Below, piece after piece: positions 9,035 to 15,561 of a stretch of DNA of 64,000 nt; position 1 is the first letter of the stretch; every line of letters begins with the position of its first letter. Source of the stretch: Flavobacterium hungaricum (GTDB lineage: Bacteria > Bacteroidota > Bacteroidia > Flavobacteriales > Flavobacteriaceae); the NCBI RefSeq assembly GCF_015182285.1, contig NZ_PRDM01000004.1, positions 1 through 64,000 of the forward strand, given 5' to 3'. The translations under genes and the position numbers were made by a program. The notes beneath the pieces are model-generated. The model worked only from the letters and a program-made list of their open reading frames with translations, ran no database searches and was not told the origin of the DNA.

Positions 9035-9933
9035 TCAAAACTTCTCCCGTCATCTCCTAAAAGTACATTAGGGAAAATAGTTGCTGCTTCTGTTTTAAAA
9101 GGCTCAATTCCGTCGTAACGTGTTGAATAATGTCCTAAAATTAAATGTTTTGCATTTGCTTTTAATGCAATTGTTGCTGCTTCTTTTGACGTAGAATGTT
9201 TTGTTTTTTGAGCCAAAGCCGCTTCTGAATCTAAAAAAGTAGCTTCATGATATAAAACATCAACATCCTTTATGATAGGTAAAATTGACTCGTTATACGC
9301 CGTATCCGAACAAAAAGCATAACTCATTGGTGCAATCGGATCAAAAGTCAGCTTTTCATTCTCTATCACCCTGCCGTCATCCAATCTAATATCACTGCCG
9401 TTTTTTATCTTTTGATAATAAGCCACATGAATATCATATTGCTTTACCGCTTCGATATTTAGTTTTCTTTCTGCGGGTTTTTCCTGAAACAAATAGCCGT
9501 TGGTGTAAACGCGATGGTCAAGCGGAATCGTTTTTACAATAACCTTTTGATCTTCAAAAACCACTTCACTTTCCTTAGATTCTAATTCGTGAAAAAACAA
9601 CGAATACGTAGTCCAAGATTCTGTCAATTTTAATTGAATTAAAATAAGTTCTTTAATTCCCTTTGGGCCGTAAATGTGCAGATCGGTTGTTCTTCCTAAA
9701 AGTGAGAAAGTCGAAATCGTACCAATCAATCCGTACAAATGATCGCCATGAAGATGCGAAATAAAAATATGATTGATTTTTGAAAACTTAATTTTATTTT
9801 TTCGAAGCTGTACCTGTGTTCCTTCTCCACAATCAATTAAAAACAATCTATTTCTAATTTCTAAAACCTGAGAGGTTGGGTTGGTAAGCGTTCTGGGAGT
9901 TGCTGCATAACAGCCGAGTATTGTCAATTCCAT
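9028..9933 (-). CDS. rnz: ribonuclease Z
   Basis: A 301-residue metallo-beta-lactamase-fold nuclease that trims tRNA 3' ends. The zinc motif HLHGDH is at residues 60-65, preceded by LIDCGEGTQVQL; the later ligands appear in AFCSDTAYN, LYHEATF and LGHYSTRYDG. Length fits the short RNase Z form. A small STAS-like gene lies 95 bp upstream on the same strand, a pairing I recall from other Flavobacteriia. The spacer between them is a block of repeated TTTAGATT-type sequence. Confidence 0.96.
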   Translation of the reverse strand: MELTILGCYAATPRTLTNPTSQVLEIRNRLFLIDCGEGTQVQLRKNKIKFSKINHIFISHLHGDHLYGLIGTISTFSLLGRTTDLHIYGPKGIKELILIQLKLTESWTTYSLFFHELESKESEVVFEDQKVIVKTIPLDHRVYTNGYLFQEKPAERKLNIEAVKQYDIHVAYYQKIKNGSDIRLDDGRVIENEKLTFDPIAPMSYAFCSDTAYNESILPIIKDVDVLYHEATFLDSEAALAQKTKHSTSKEAATIALKANAKHLILGHYSTRYDGIEPFKTEAATIFPNVLLGDDGRSFEF

Positions 9934-9934
9934 T

Positions 9935-10028
9935 TTAGATTGTTGATTTTATAGTTCCGATTTTAGATTTAGGATTGCAGATTACTTGCTGAACTAAAAT
10001 CTAAAATCAACAATCTAAAATCTAAAAT
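9935..10028. repeat. inverted TTTAGATTGTTGATTTTA-type repeats
   Basis: The rnz/STAS spacer holds TTTAGATTGTTGATTTTA near 9936-9953 and its inverse AAAATCAACAATCTAAAA near 10003-10020, plus further TCTAAAATCTAAAAT copies. A similar string occurs at 56225-56260. It looks like a dispersed intergenic repeat able to fold into a long hairpin. Confidence 0.7.
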
Positions 10029-10361
10029 TTAAAAACCGAGGTCTCTTTCAATTTCTTCCATTTCGATAATATCGTGTGCTTCTAAAAGCGAAGGAACCAC
10101 GACTAATTTATCTGAAACAGCATTAAAATCAAGATCAAAAGCTACAATTACAAACGACTTTTTTGCTTTTTTCTGAATTTTAACCAAAGGCAAAAAAGCT
10201 TTTAAATCATTCTCAGATATATTTTTATCTGCAGATAAATCGATTATAACATTGTGTTTTTCAAAGGTTTTAAATTGCTGCGTTACTTTTTCTACAAAGT
10301 CATTAAAATCACCTTGCGTATCTTTTATCGTAACGGTATGTCCTTTTTGATCTACTTTCAT
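10029..10361 (-). CDS. STAS-like domain protein
   Basis: A 110-residue protein with alternating strands and helices resembling the STAS / anti-sigma-factor-antagonist fold. It has VDQKGHTVTIKD, then NVIIDLSADKNISENDLKAF, then KKSFVIVAFDLDFNAV and a C-terminal IEMEEIERDLGF. It lacks a clear phosphorylatable serine of the SpoIIAA type, so a partner-switch role is only a possibility. It lies directly upstream of rnz on the same strand and may be co-transcribed with it. No signal peptide or membrane segment is seen. Confidence 0.75.
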   Translation of the reverse strand: MKVDQKGHTVTIKDTQGDFNDFVEKVTQQFKTFEKHNVIIDLSADKNISENDLKAFLPLVKIQKKAKKSFVIVAFDLDFNAVSDKLVVVPSLLEAHDIIEMEEIERDLGF

Positions 10362-10422
10362 TTTTTAATTTATGGGGCTTACAATTTAGAGCTAAGGTAC
10401 AAAGATTTTTTATTTTTTATTT

Positions 10423-10645
10423 TCTAGTTTCAGGTTTAAAGTTTCAAGTTTTAGGTTTCAGGTTTTAGGTTTCAAGTTTCAGGTTCAACGTTTGTTGGGC
10501 TGTGCAATCCTACGCTTAGGGAGAAGCTCTTTTGCAAAGCACTTCAATTAAACTAAGTATGACAATTATTTTAAAACTGAGACTGAATACTAAAAACTCA
10601 ATACTGAACACTTAATACTGAACACTTAAATACTGAACACTTACT
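10423..10645. repeat. GTTTCAGGTTTC and TACTGAACACTTA repeat blocks
   Basis: The gap between the STAS-like gene and pyrB has two low-complexity blocks. At about 10423-10488 a 7-14 base unit of the form AGTTTCAGGTTT recurs six to eight times. At about 10599-10645 a 13-15 base unit (ATACTGAACACTTA) recurs three times. No gene or RNA structure is evident between them. Confidence 0.75.
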
Positions 10646-10646
10646 A

Positions 10647-11573
10647 TTACTGAATCTTAGAAGCCAAAAGATAAATTACCGCCATTCTAATCGCTACACC
10701 ATTTTCTACCTGATTTAAAATTACAGATTGTTTAGAATCGGCAACTTCAGAAGTAATTTCTACTCCTCTATTGATTGGTCCCGGGTGCATGATTACGATT
10801 TCTTTATCTAATGAATCCAAAAGTGTTTTATCAACTCCGTATTGTTGTGCATATTCTCTTGTCGACGGGAAGAAATTAACATCCATACGTTCGTTCTGCA
10901 CACGAAGCATATTGGCCACATCACACCATTCTAACGCTTTGCGCAGATTCGGCTCGACTGTAACTCCCAAAGATTCAATATATCTCGGAATCAAAGTTTT
11001 GGGTCCGCAGACTTTTACTTCTGCTCCCTGCATCTGCAAAGCATATATGTTGGACAAAGCTACTCTCGAATGCAGAATATCGCCCACAATTACCACTTTT
11101 TTACCAGCAACATCACCCAGTTTTTCTCTTATCGAATAACTGTCTAACAAAGCCTGAGTCGGGTGTTCGTGTGCACCGTCTCCTGCATTTACGATACTCG
11201 CTTTGACATTTTTGGATAAAAAATAAGCCGCTCCGGGATTGGAGTGGCGCATTACAACCATGTCAACTTTCATGGAAAGGATATTATTTACAGTATCAAT
11301 CAAGGTCTCTCCTTTTTTAACCGAAGATTGAGCGGCAGAAAAACTGATAACATCAGCAGATAAACGTTTCTGCGCTAATTCGAAAGAGAGTTTGGTCCTT
11401 GTACTGTTTTCGAAGAAAATATTGGCAATCGTAATATCTCGTAATGAAGGAACTTTTTTAATCGGTCTATTAATAACTTCTTTAAAATGATCGGCCGTTT
11501 CAAAAATCAGGTTAATATCATTCTCATTGATGTATTTTATTCCTAATAAATGATTTACGCTTAATTCTTTCAT
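10647..11573 (-). CDS. pyrB: aspartate carbamoyltransferase catalytic chain
   Basis: A 308-residue enzyme joining carbamoyl phosphate and aspartate, the first committed step of pyrimidine synthesis. The carbamoyl-phosphate motif STRT is at residues 57-60, HPTQ at 137-140, and HPGPINRG lies near 270. The start at 11573 (MKELSVNHLLGI) is preferred over an in-frame codon 54 bases upstream because it matches the family N-terminus. It is the last gene of a pyrR, DUF6891-like, pyrB cluster, with an 81-bp spacer to the middle gene that holds inverted repeats. No pyrI regulatory chain is present in the window. Confidence 0.96.
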   Translation of the reverse strand: MKELSVNHLLGIKYINENDINLIFETADHFKEVINRPIKKVPSLRDITIANIFFENSTRTKLSFELAQKRLSADVISFSAAQSSVKKGETLIDTVNNILSMKVDMVVMRHSNPGAAYFLSKNVKASIVNAGDGAHEHPTQALLDSYSIREKLGDVAGKKVVIVGDILHSRVALSNIYALQMQGAEVKVCGPKTLIPRYIESLGVTVEPNLRKALEWCDVANMLRVQNERMDVNFFPSTREYAQQYGVDKTLLDSLDKEIVIMHPGPINRGVEITSEVADSKQSVILNQVENGVAIRMAVIYLLASKIQ

Positions 11574-11604
11574 TTTTATTTCTTTAATATTATTTGTCAA
11601 AATC

Positions 11605-11655
11605 TGAATGACGAAATATTCAGTCATTCAACGCTTTTTTAAAGAGCAGCCGCTC
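11605..11655 (-). promoter_or_regulatory. stem-loops in the pyrB leader
   Basis: Two inverted repeats lie just upstream of pyrB. TGAATGAC (11605-11612) pairs with GTCATTCA (11623-11630) across a 10-base loop. AGAGC (11643-11647) pairs with GCTCT (11651-11655), overlapping the stop codon of the gene before; on the minus strand it is followed by TTTAAAAAAG. They could be a weak terminator plus a leader structure. Confidence 0.4.
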
Positions 11656-12296
11656 TATTGGATCATTCTGTCAACTACTTCGCCGTAATCCTGCAAATCT
11701 CTTGCGTCTTCATTATAAATCTGGTTCCATCTAAAACCTGGAATTTCAATTTTTGATCGTGAAGAGCCGTTCCAGTTAATTTCAAAACCATTATTTCGGA
11801 GTACTTCTGCAACCTTTTTTCCCACACTAATTGTAGTTTCATCATCAGAATTATCTACTTTCTGGAAAGCGATATACAAACTAGGATTTTCGGTAACTAT
11901 TGCTCTTGCCAAATCCTGTTCGTGGTAAAAGCAGTAACCATCAGACACGACCTCATTTTCCCGAAGTTCTCTTTCAACCTCTAACACTTCATATTCACCA
12001 TCACTTGTTGTATATCCGGCATTATGAAGCGCGATAATGTTTTGATCGCATAATTCATCAAACGCTTTTATCAGCTTTTCAGTATCGGTTGGACTTTTCC
12101 ATTGTTTACTTTCTACAAGTAACTTTTGATATTCTTCATCGATTTTTTCAAAAGCCCAGGCTTCCGAAATTTCATCTTCAAACTCATTATCTTCAATTTC
12201 TTCCATGATGTTTTCTTTGATGTCATCAATAGGAAGAAATCCCATTCTTACCTGATTAAAAATTGATTCATAAATAAACTCTTCGTTCTCTGTCAT
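11655..12296 (-). CDS. DUF6891-like protein of unknown function
   Basis: A 213-residue acidic cytoplasmic protein with no signal peptide. The N-terminal third is helical (MTENEEFIYESIFNQVRMGF). The C-terminal part has SDGYCFYHEQDLARAIV, YIAFQKVDNSD and VAEVLRNNGFEINWNGSSRSKIEI, which I associate with the DUF6891 family from memory. No catalytic motif is recognised. It sits 30 bp after pyrR and 81 bp before pyrB on the same strand, an odd insertion into a pyrimidine operon. Nothing in its sequence indicates a role in that pathway. Confidence 0.75.
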   Translation of the reverse strand: MTENEEFIYESIFNQVRMGFLPIDDIKENIMEEIEDNEFEDEISEAWAFEKIDEEYQKLLVESKQWKSPTDTEKLIKAFDELCDQNIIALHNAGYTTSDGEYEVLEVERELRENEVVSDGYCFYHEQDLARAIVTENPSLYIAFQKVDNSDDETTISVGKKVAEVLRNNGFEINWNGSSRSKIEIPGFRWNQIYNEDARDLQDYGEVVDRMIQ

Positions 12297-12326
12297 GATT
12301 GCATTTTCAATTTTTAATAATTCTAT

Positions 12327-12866
12327 TTAATTGGTTACCAAATGAACCACATCTTCTCCCTCATTTTCTTTCCAGCTCACAATTACTCTTTCGTCGTTAA
12401 TCGCATCTACCTGACGGCCTCGATAATCGGGCTGAATCGGTAAATGACGGCTGAAACGTCTGTCAATCAATACTAATAATTCGATTTCTGAAGGTCGCCC
12501 AAAAGACTGAATCGCAGTTAATGCCGAACGAATGCTTCTTCCGGTAAACAATACATCGTCTATAAAAATGACTTTTTTGTTTTCGACTATAAAATTGATT
12601 TGGGTTTTATTGGCTTCAAGCGGTTTCTCGGTTCTGCGGAAATCGTCTCTAAAAAAAGTAATATCTAAATATCCTAAAGAGATTTCTGGAGTTTGGTAAT
12701 CGTTTTCTAAAATCTGTTTTAAACGCTCAGCTAAATAAACACCTCTTGGCTGAATTCCGACTAGAATAGTATCTGAAAAATCAAGATGTTTTTCGATCAA
12801 CTGACAAGCCAAACGATGCAGTATGATAGTAACTTCTTTTGAATTAAGTAATACTTTTTGACTCAT
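12327..12866 (-). CDS. pyrR: PyrR bifunctional regulator / uracil phosphoribosyltransferase
   Basis: A 179-residue type I phosphoribosyltransferase-fold protein. The PRPP loop DDVLFTGR is at residues 103-110, with VGIQPRGVYLAERL and GYLDITFFRDDFRR before it, typical of PyrR. In other bacteria PyrR binds pyr mRNA in response to UMP and can also form UMP from uracil. The start at 12866 (MSQKVLLN) is preferred to one 27 bases upstream. A -7 element TATATTTG lies on the minus strand at 12891-12898, consistent with transcription beginning just before this start. It heads the cluster ending in pyrB. Confidence 0.92.
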   Translation of the reverse strand: MSQKVLLNSKEVTIILHRLACQLIEKHLDFSDTILVGIQPRGVYLAERLKQILENDYQTPEISLGYLDITFFRDDFRRTEKPLEANKTQINFIVENKKVIFIDDVLFTGRSIRSALTAIQSFGRPSEIELLVLIDRRFSRHLPIQPDYRGRQVDAINDERVIVSWKENEGEDVVHLVTN

Positions 12867-12931
12867 AATTAAGTGTAATGTTTGGTTGGGCAAATATACG
12901 GAATCATATTTTATTTGTTGGGGTGTTGGGG

Positions 12932-12962
12932 TTGGAAATATTTTTATATTCCATTATGTTTG
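12932..12962 (+). promoter_or_regulatory. Bacteroidetes-type promoter, TTG-N20-TATGTTTG
   Basis: TTG at 12932-12934 and TATGTTTG at 12955-12962 match the -33/-7 consensus of the Bacteroidetes major sigma factor with a 20-base spacer. It points at the membrane protein starting at 13003 and shows that upstream in-frame codons of that gene are not used. Confidence 0.7.
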
Positions 12963-13002
12963 CCTTTTTAAATCTAAACTTTCCTCAAATCAACAAACAA
13001 AA

Positions 13003-13545
13003 ATGAATCCTTCTAATTCTAAAATATCAGTTGAATTAATGATGCATGGGAAACGAAAAACAATTCCAATAGTTTTAGATGCATTATCAACCAGCCTCTT
13101 CTTTATTCTTTTCATTTTGTTGATTTTATCGGAAAACAATATTCATGTTAATGCTTTTTTTATGCTTTCAATCTTTACGTTGATGATTATTGGATTGATG
13201 AGTTTTTTAATTAACGTGTATGCCCTTTTTAACTGGCAGATTAATGATCTAAGACATATAACTGGTAAAATCATCCTAACCGAAATAAGCATTACAATAG
13301 ACAACCTTTTTATAAACATAGATGATATAGAGAAAGTACATTTCAAAGCATACAACACAAGGAAAGCTGGTAGAGGCTTGGGTGATGGTGCAAATAATGA
13401 AATCACAATAAAAACAACTGAAAGCACAATCAATCATAAGTTTATGCTTGAAGACAAATCGAAAAGAGAAGAATTGAAGAATTATGCACTTTTTCTAAAA
13501 ACAAAGCATCTTTTATCTGATATAGAGGGAATAGATTTGGTTTAG
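13003..13545 (+). CDS. two-helix membrane protein, unknown function
   Basis: A 180-residue protein with two membrane helices near residues 25-45 (LSTSLFFILFILLIL) and 50-80 (FFMLSIFTLMIIGLMSFLINVYALF). A soluble C-terminal half follows, containing ITIDNLFINIDDIEKVHFK and an AGRGLGDGANNEITIKT segment. This resembles bacterial PH-like membrane proteins, but I cannot name a family. The start at 13003 follows the promoter at 12932-12962. It is divergent from pyrR and is not followed closely by another gene. Confidence 0.72.
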   Translation: MNPSNSKISVELMMHGKRKTIPIVLDALSTSLFFILFILLILSENNIHVNAFFMLSIFTLMIIGLMSFLINVYALFNWQINDLRHITGKIILTEISITIDNLFINIDDIEKVHFKAYNTRKAGRGLGDGANNEITIKTTESTINHKFMLEDKSKREELKNYALFLKTKHLLSDIEGIDLV

Positions 13546-13639
13546 TCTTTCATTTAAAATTGTAAAATTCAATTCTTACAAATTCCGTAAAAATGAACAA
13601 TAAGAAATAAAGTTCCATAGGAACGATTCAAATTAAAAT

Positions 13640-13682
13640 CCGGCCCTAAAATAATTTAGCCGGGCCGATGGCTCTTTTTTTT
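13640..13682 (+). terminator. GC-rich hairpin with T-run
   Basis: CGGCCC and GGGCCG arms enclose an AT-rich loop and are followed by ATGGCTC and a run of ten or more T. It lies about 95 bp after the membrane-protein gene ending at 13545 and is the only terminator-like structure there. Confidence 0.6.
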
Positions 13683-13692
13683 TCTGGTATTT

Positions 13693-13784
13693 ATCTCCAA
13701 ATCCTAAAAAATTTCTAAAAAATTCTATAGCATATTTCTTTAATTTTTTAAGTAATTTTAAATTGAATTTAAAAACTCAAAATC
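13693..13784 (+). promoter_or_regulatory. duplicated 5' region, copy 1
   Basis: From ATCTCCAAATCCTAAAA at 13693 to the start codon at 13785, this 92-base leader aligns over its whole length with 15129-15222, upstream of a different gene. About three quarters of the positions agree by eye, and the distance to ATG is 92 and 94 bases. No TAnnTTTG element is seen, so an alternative sigma factor is possible. Confidence 0.65.
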
Positions 13785-14378
13785 ATGAGAAAAATAATCG
13801 TAATATCCATGATTACAATCGACGGAGTAATGCAGGCACCAGGCGGCCCTGAAGAAGATACATCGGGTGGTTTTGAATATGGAGGCTGGGTGGCGCCATT
13901 TGGAGATGAAGAATCTGGAAAAGTCATGCAGGAACAAATGAAACCTTCGGATATTCTTTTGGGCAGAAAAACATTTGATATTTTTGAAGATTATTGGCCA
14001 AAACATGCAGAGGGATGGCCGGGAATTAATGAGGTTACCAAATACGTTTTATCGACAACGAGAAAAGAATCGGATTGGGAAAACTCAGAATTTCTTTCCG
14101 CTGTAGAAGATATTAAAAAGCTTAAAAATTCAGACGGCGGCGCTATAAAAGTCTGGGGAAGCGCAACACTCGTACAGCTTTTACTGCAACATGATTTAGT
14201 TGATGAACTTGGGCTTTTAATTTATCCGATCATTTTGGGTAAAGGAAAAAAATTATTTGATGATGGTTCAATTCCTTCAGCATTTACATTAATCGAAAGT
14301 ACAGTGACGCCAAAAGGTGTAATTACTGCTAGTTATAAACGGGCTGGTAACGTAAAAACTGGGACTATTGGAGAGTAA
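13785..14378 (+). CDS. dihydrofolate reductase family protein (RibD C-terminal fold)
   Basis: A 197-residue cytoplasmic protein of the YyaP/RibD-C superfamily. It has MRKIIVISMITIDGVMQAPGGP at the N-terminus, LLGRKTFDIFEDYWP, then KVWGSATLVQLLLQHDLVDELGLLIYPIILGKGKKLF, the usual dinucleotide-binding region. These proteins are related to DHFR and to the RibD reductase, but most have no known substrate; true folate reductase activity should not be assumed. A secreted protein gene starts 28 bp after its stop, so the two may be co-transcribed from the duplicated leader at 13693. Confidence 0.9.
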   Translation: MRKIIVISMITIDGVMQAPGGPEEDTSGGFEYGGWVAPFGDEESGKVMQEQMKPSDILLGRKTFDIFEDYWPKHAEGWPGINEVTKYVLSTTRKESDWENSEFLSAVEDIKKLKNSDGGAIKVWGSATLVQLLLQHDLVDELGLLIYPIILGKGKKLFDDGSIPSAFTLIESTVTPKGVITASYKRAGNVKTGTIGE

Positions 14379-14406
14379 CAATTTATAATTATATAGTCAA
14401 AGACTA

Positions 14407-15114
14407 ATGAAAGAAAACCTTTTAGTTCTATTCCTGTTTATTTGTGTAAGCAGTTTTGGGCAAACCGCTACAATCAAATTAAAAACAAAAATATACCCAA
14501 ATGGCAGGGAAACTGAAGCGCCTTTAAAATTTGAATTTAACGGAATAACATTTAAAGAAAATGATTCAGTCCTTCATATTCCAGTAAAAAAAAATAATTT
14601 TGACACCTACAAAGTTACTTATGCTGACGGAAGTTATGACTTTATAACCAAATTTAAAGAAAATGAAATCTATGAATTAAACCAAGGATGTTGTTGCGCA
14701 GATTTTACCTTAGAAGCTAAAAATAATCCGCGAAAGGGAGTTGTAATATTCAAAAACAAAACGAAGAAAGATTTATGTTTACTCGTTTCGGCATCTGAAA
14801 CTGACACTGTAGCATCAGGAAAAAAGAAAGTTGTTTTTGCATCAGAATCCGCAATGTGTAATTTTAAACCATGTGAAATACATATTACAGAGACAGAATA
14901 TCTTTCGGAGAAATATAATTACTCAAAAAATACCGATTACGAAATGTTATCAAAAGAACAGGACAATTTAATATTAGCTTCTAACTGGTATCATTTTTTG
15001 CATGGAGAAAAGATAGAAGCGATTTACAATCCCGATTTAAAGAAAATTGACTTGAAACTAAAAGGATATTTATCCGATAAAGAATATTTAAAAATCATAA
15101 ATGGTTTTAACTAA
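14407..15114 (+). CDS. secreted protein of unknown function
   Basis: A 235-residue protein with a cleavable signal peptide (MKENLLVLFLFICVSSFGQ). The mature part is lysine-rich beta-type sequence with an unusual CCC run (NQGCCCADFTLEAKNN), and two further cysteines near MCNFKPCEIHITE. The C-terminal region ends with LKKIDLKLKGYLSDKEYL. I do not recognise a family. Its start 28 bp after the DHFR-family gene suggests shared transcription. Confidence 0.7.
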   Translation: MKENLLVLFLFICVSSFGQTATIKLKTKIYPNGRETEAPLKFEFNGITFKENDSVLHIPVKKNNFDTYKVTYADGSYDFITKFKENEIYELNQGCCCADFTLEAKNNPRKGVVIFKNKTKKDLCLLVSASETDTVASGKKKVVFASESAMCNFKPCEIHITETEYLSEKYNYSKNTDYEMLSKEQDNLILASNWYHFLHGEKIEAIYNPDLKKIDLKLKGYLSDKEYLKIINGFN

Positions 15115-15128
15115 ACATTATAACTTTA

Positions 15129-15222
15129 ATCTCCAAATCCTAAAACATTTCCAAAAAATTATATAAAACATTTCTCCGTTTCTTGAAGTAATTTTATTAG
15201 AGCAATTTAAAACATTAAAGTC
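15129..15222 (+). promoter_or_regulatory. duplicated 5' region, copy 2
   Basis: Second copy of the leader described at 13693. It begins with the same ATCTCCAAATCCTAAAA, keeps the AAAAAATT and AAGTAATTTTA blocks, and ends directly at the start codon of a small lipoprotein gene at 15223. Conservation of a non-coding stretch before two unrelated genes suggests common control. Confidence 0.65.
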
Positions 15223-15396
15223 ATGCAAAATAAAATACTACGATTGTTAATGGTATTCGTGATACTATTTTCATTTACAAGCTGTGAGGTAATTGGGGAC
15301 ATTTTTAAAGCCGGAATGGGCTTCGGGATCTTTCTCGTAATTTTTATCGTTGCTGTTATCTTTTTTCTTATCAGTAAATTTCTTGGAAAGAAATAA
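15223..15396 (+). CDS. small lipoprotein with membrane helix (57 aa)
   Basis: A short gene: ATG at 15223, TAA at 15394-15396. The product begins with MQNKILRLLMVFVILFSFTS followed by Cys-21, a convincing lipoprotein signal (SFTSC). A second hydrophobic helix follows (GFGIFLVIFIVAVIFFLIS), with a basic end KFLGKK. I recall similar small lipoproteins as common in Flavobacteriia, with no function known to me. A strong terminator follows 24 bp later and a conserved leader precedes it, which supports a real gene. Confidence 0.78.
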   Translation: MQNKILRLLMVFVILFSFTSCEVIGDIFKAGMGFGIFLVIFIVAVIFFLISKFLGKK

Positions 15397-15419
15397 AAGA
15401 AATAATTATAAAATAAAAA

Positions 15420-15460
15420 ATCCCAAATTCCAATTAGAACGGAATTTGGGATTTTTTTTA
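15420..15460 (+). terminator. rho-independent terminator after the small lipoprotein
   Basis: A perfect 12-bp stem, ATCCCAAATTCC (15420-15431) with GGAATTTGGGAT (15441-15452), then eight T. An A-run before the stem makes it work for the minus strand too. The hairpin is nearly identical to the one after the MFS gene at 37645. Confidence 0.85.
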
Positions 15461-15467
15461 TGAATAG

Positions 15468-15534
15468 AACTTTGTCAAAGTTTTAAACTTTGACAAAGTT
15501 GTTGGAATTTGGTCCCGATCCCGAAACTTCGGGA
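15468..15534. repeat. two perfect inverted repeats downstream of the ABC-F gene
   Basis: AACTTTGTCAAAGTTT (15468-15483) and its exact complement (15485-15500) are separated by one base. A second hairpin, TCCCGAA/TTCGGGA, is at 15519-15525 and 15528-15534. Both lie beyond the stop codon of the minus-strand ABC-F gene. They lack a T-run and look like dispersed palindromic repeats rather than terminators. Confidence 0.7.
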
Positions 15535-15561
15535 CGGGATTAATATTGGAATTTATAAGAT

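Noticed and set aside
13600..13680. Possible riboswitch before the DHFR-family gene
   Set aside because: The GC-rich hairpin with T-run fits a plain terminator of the preceding gene; no aptamer-like core could be seen.
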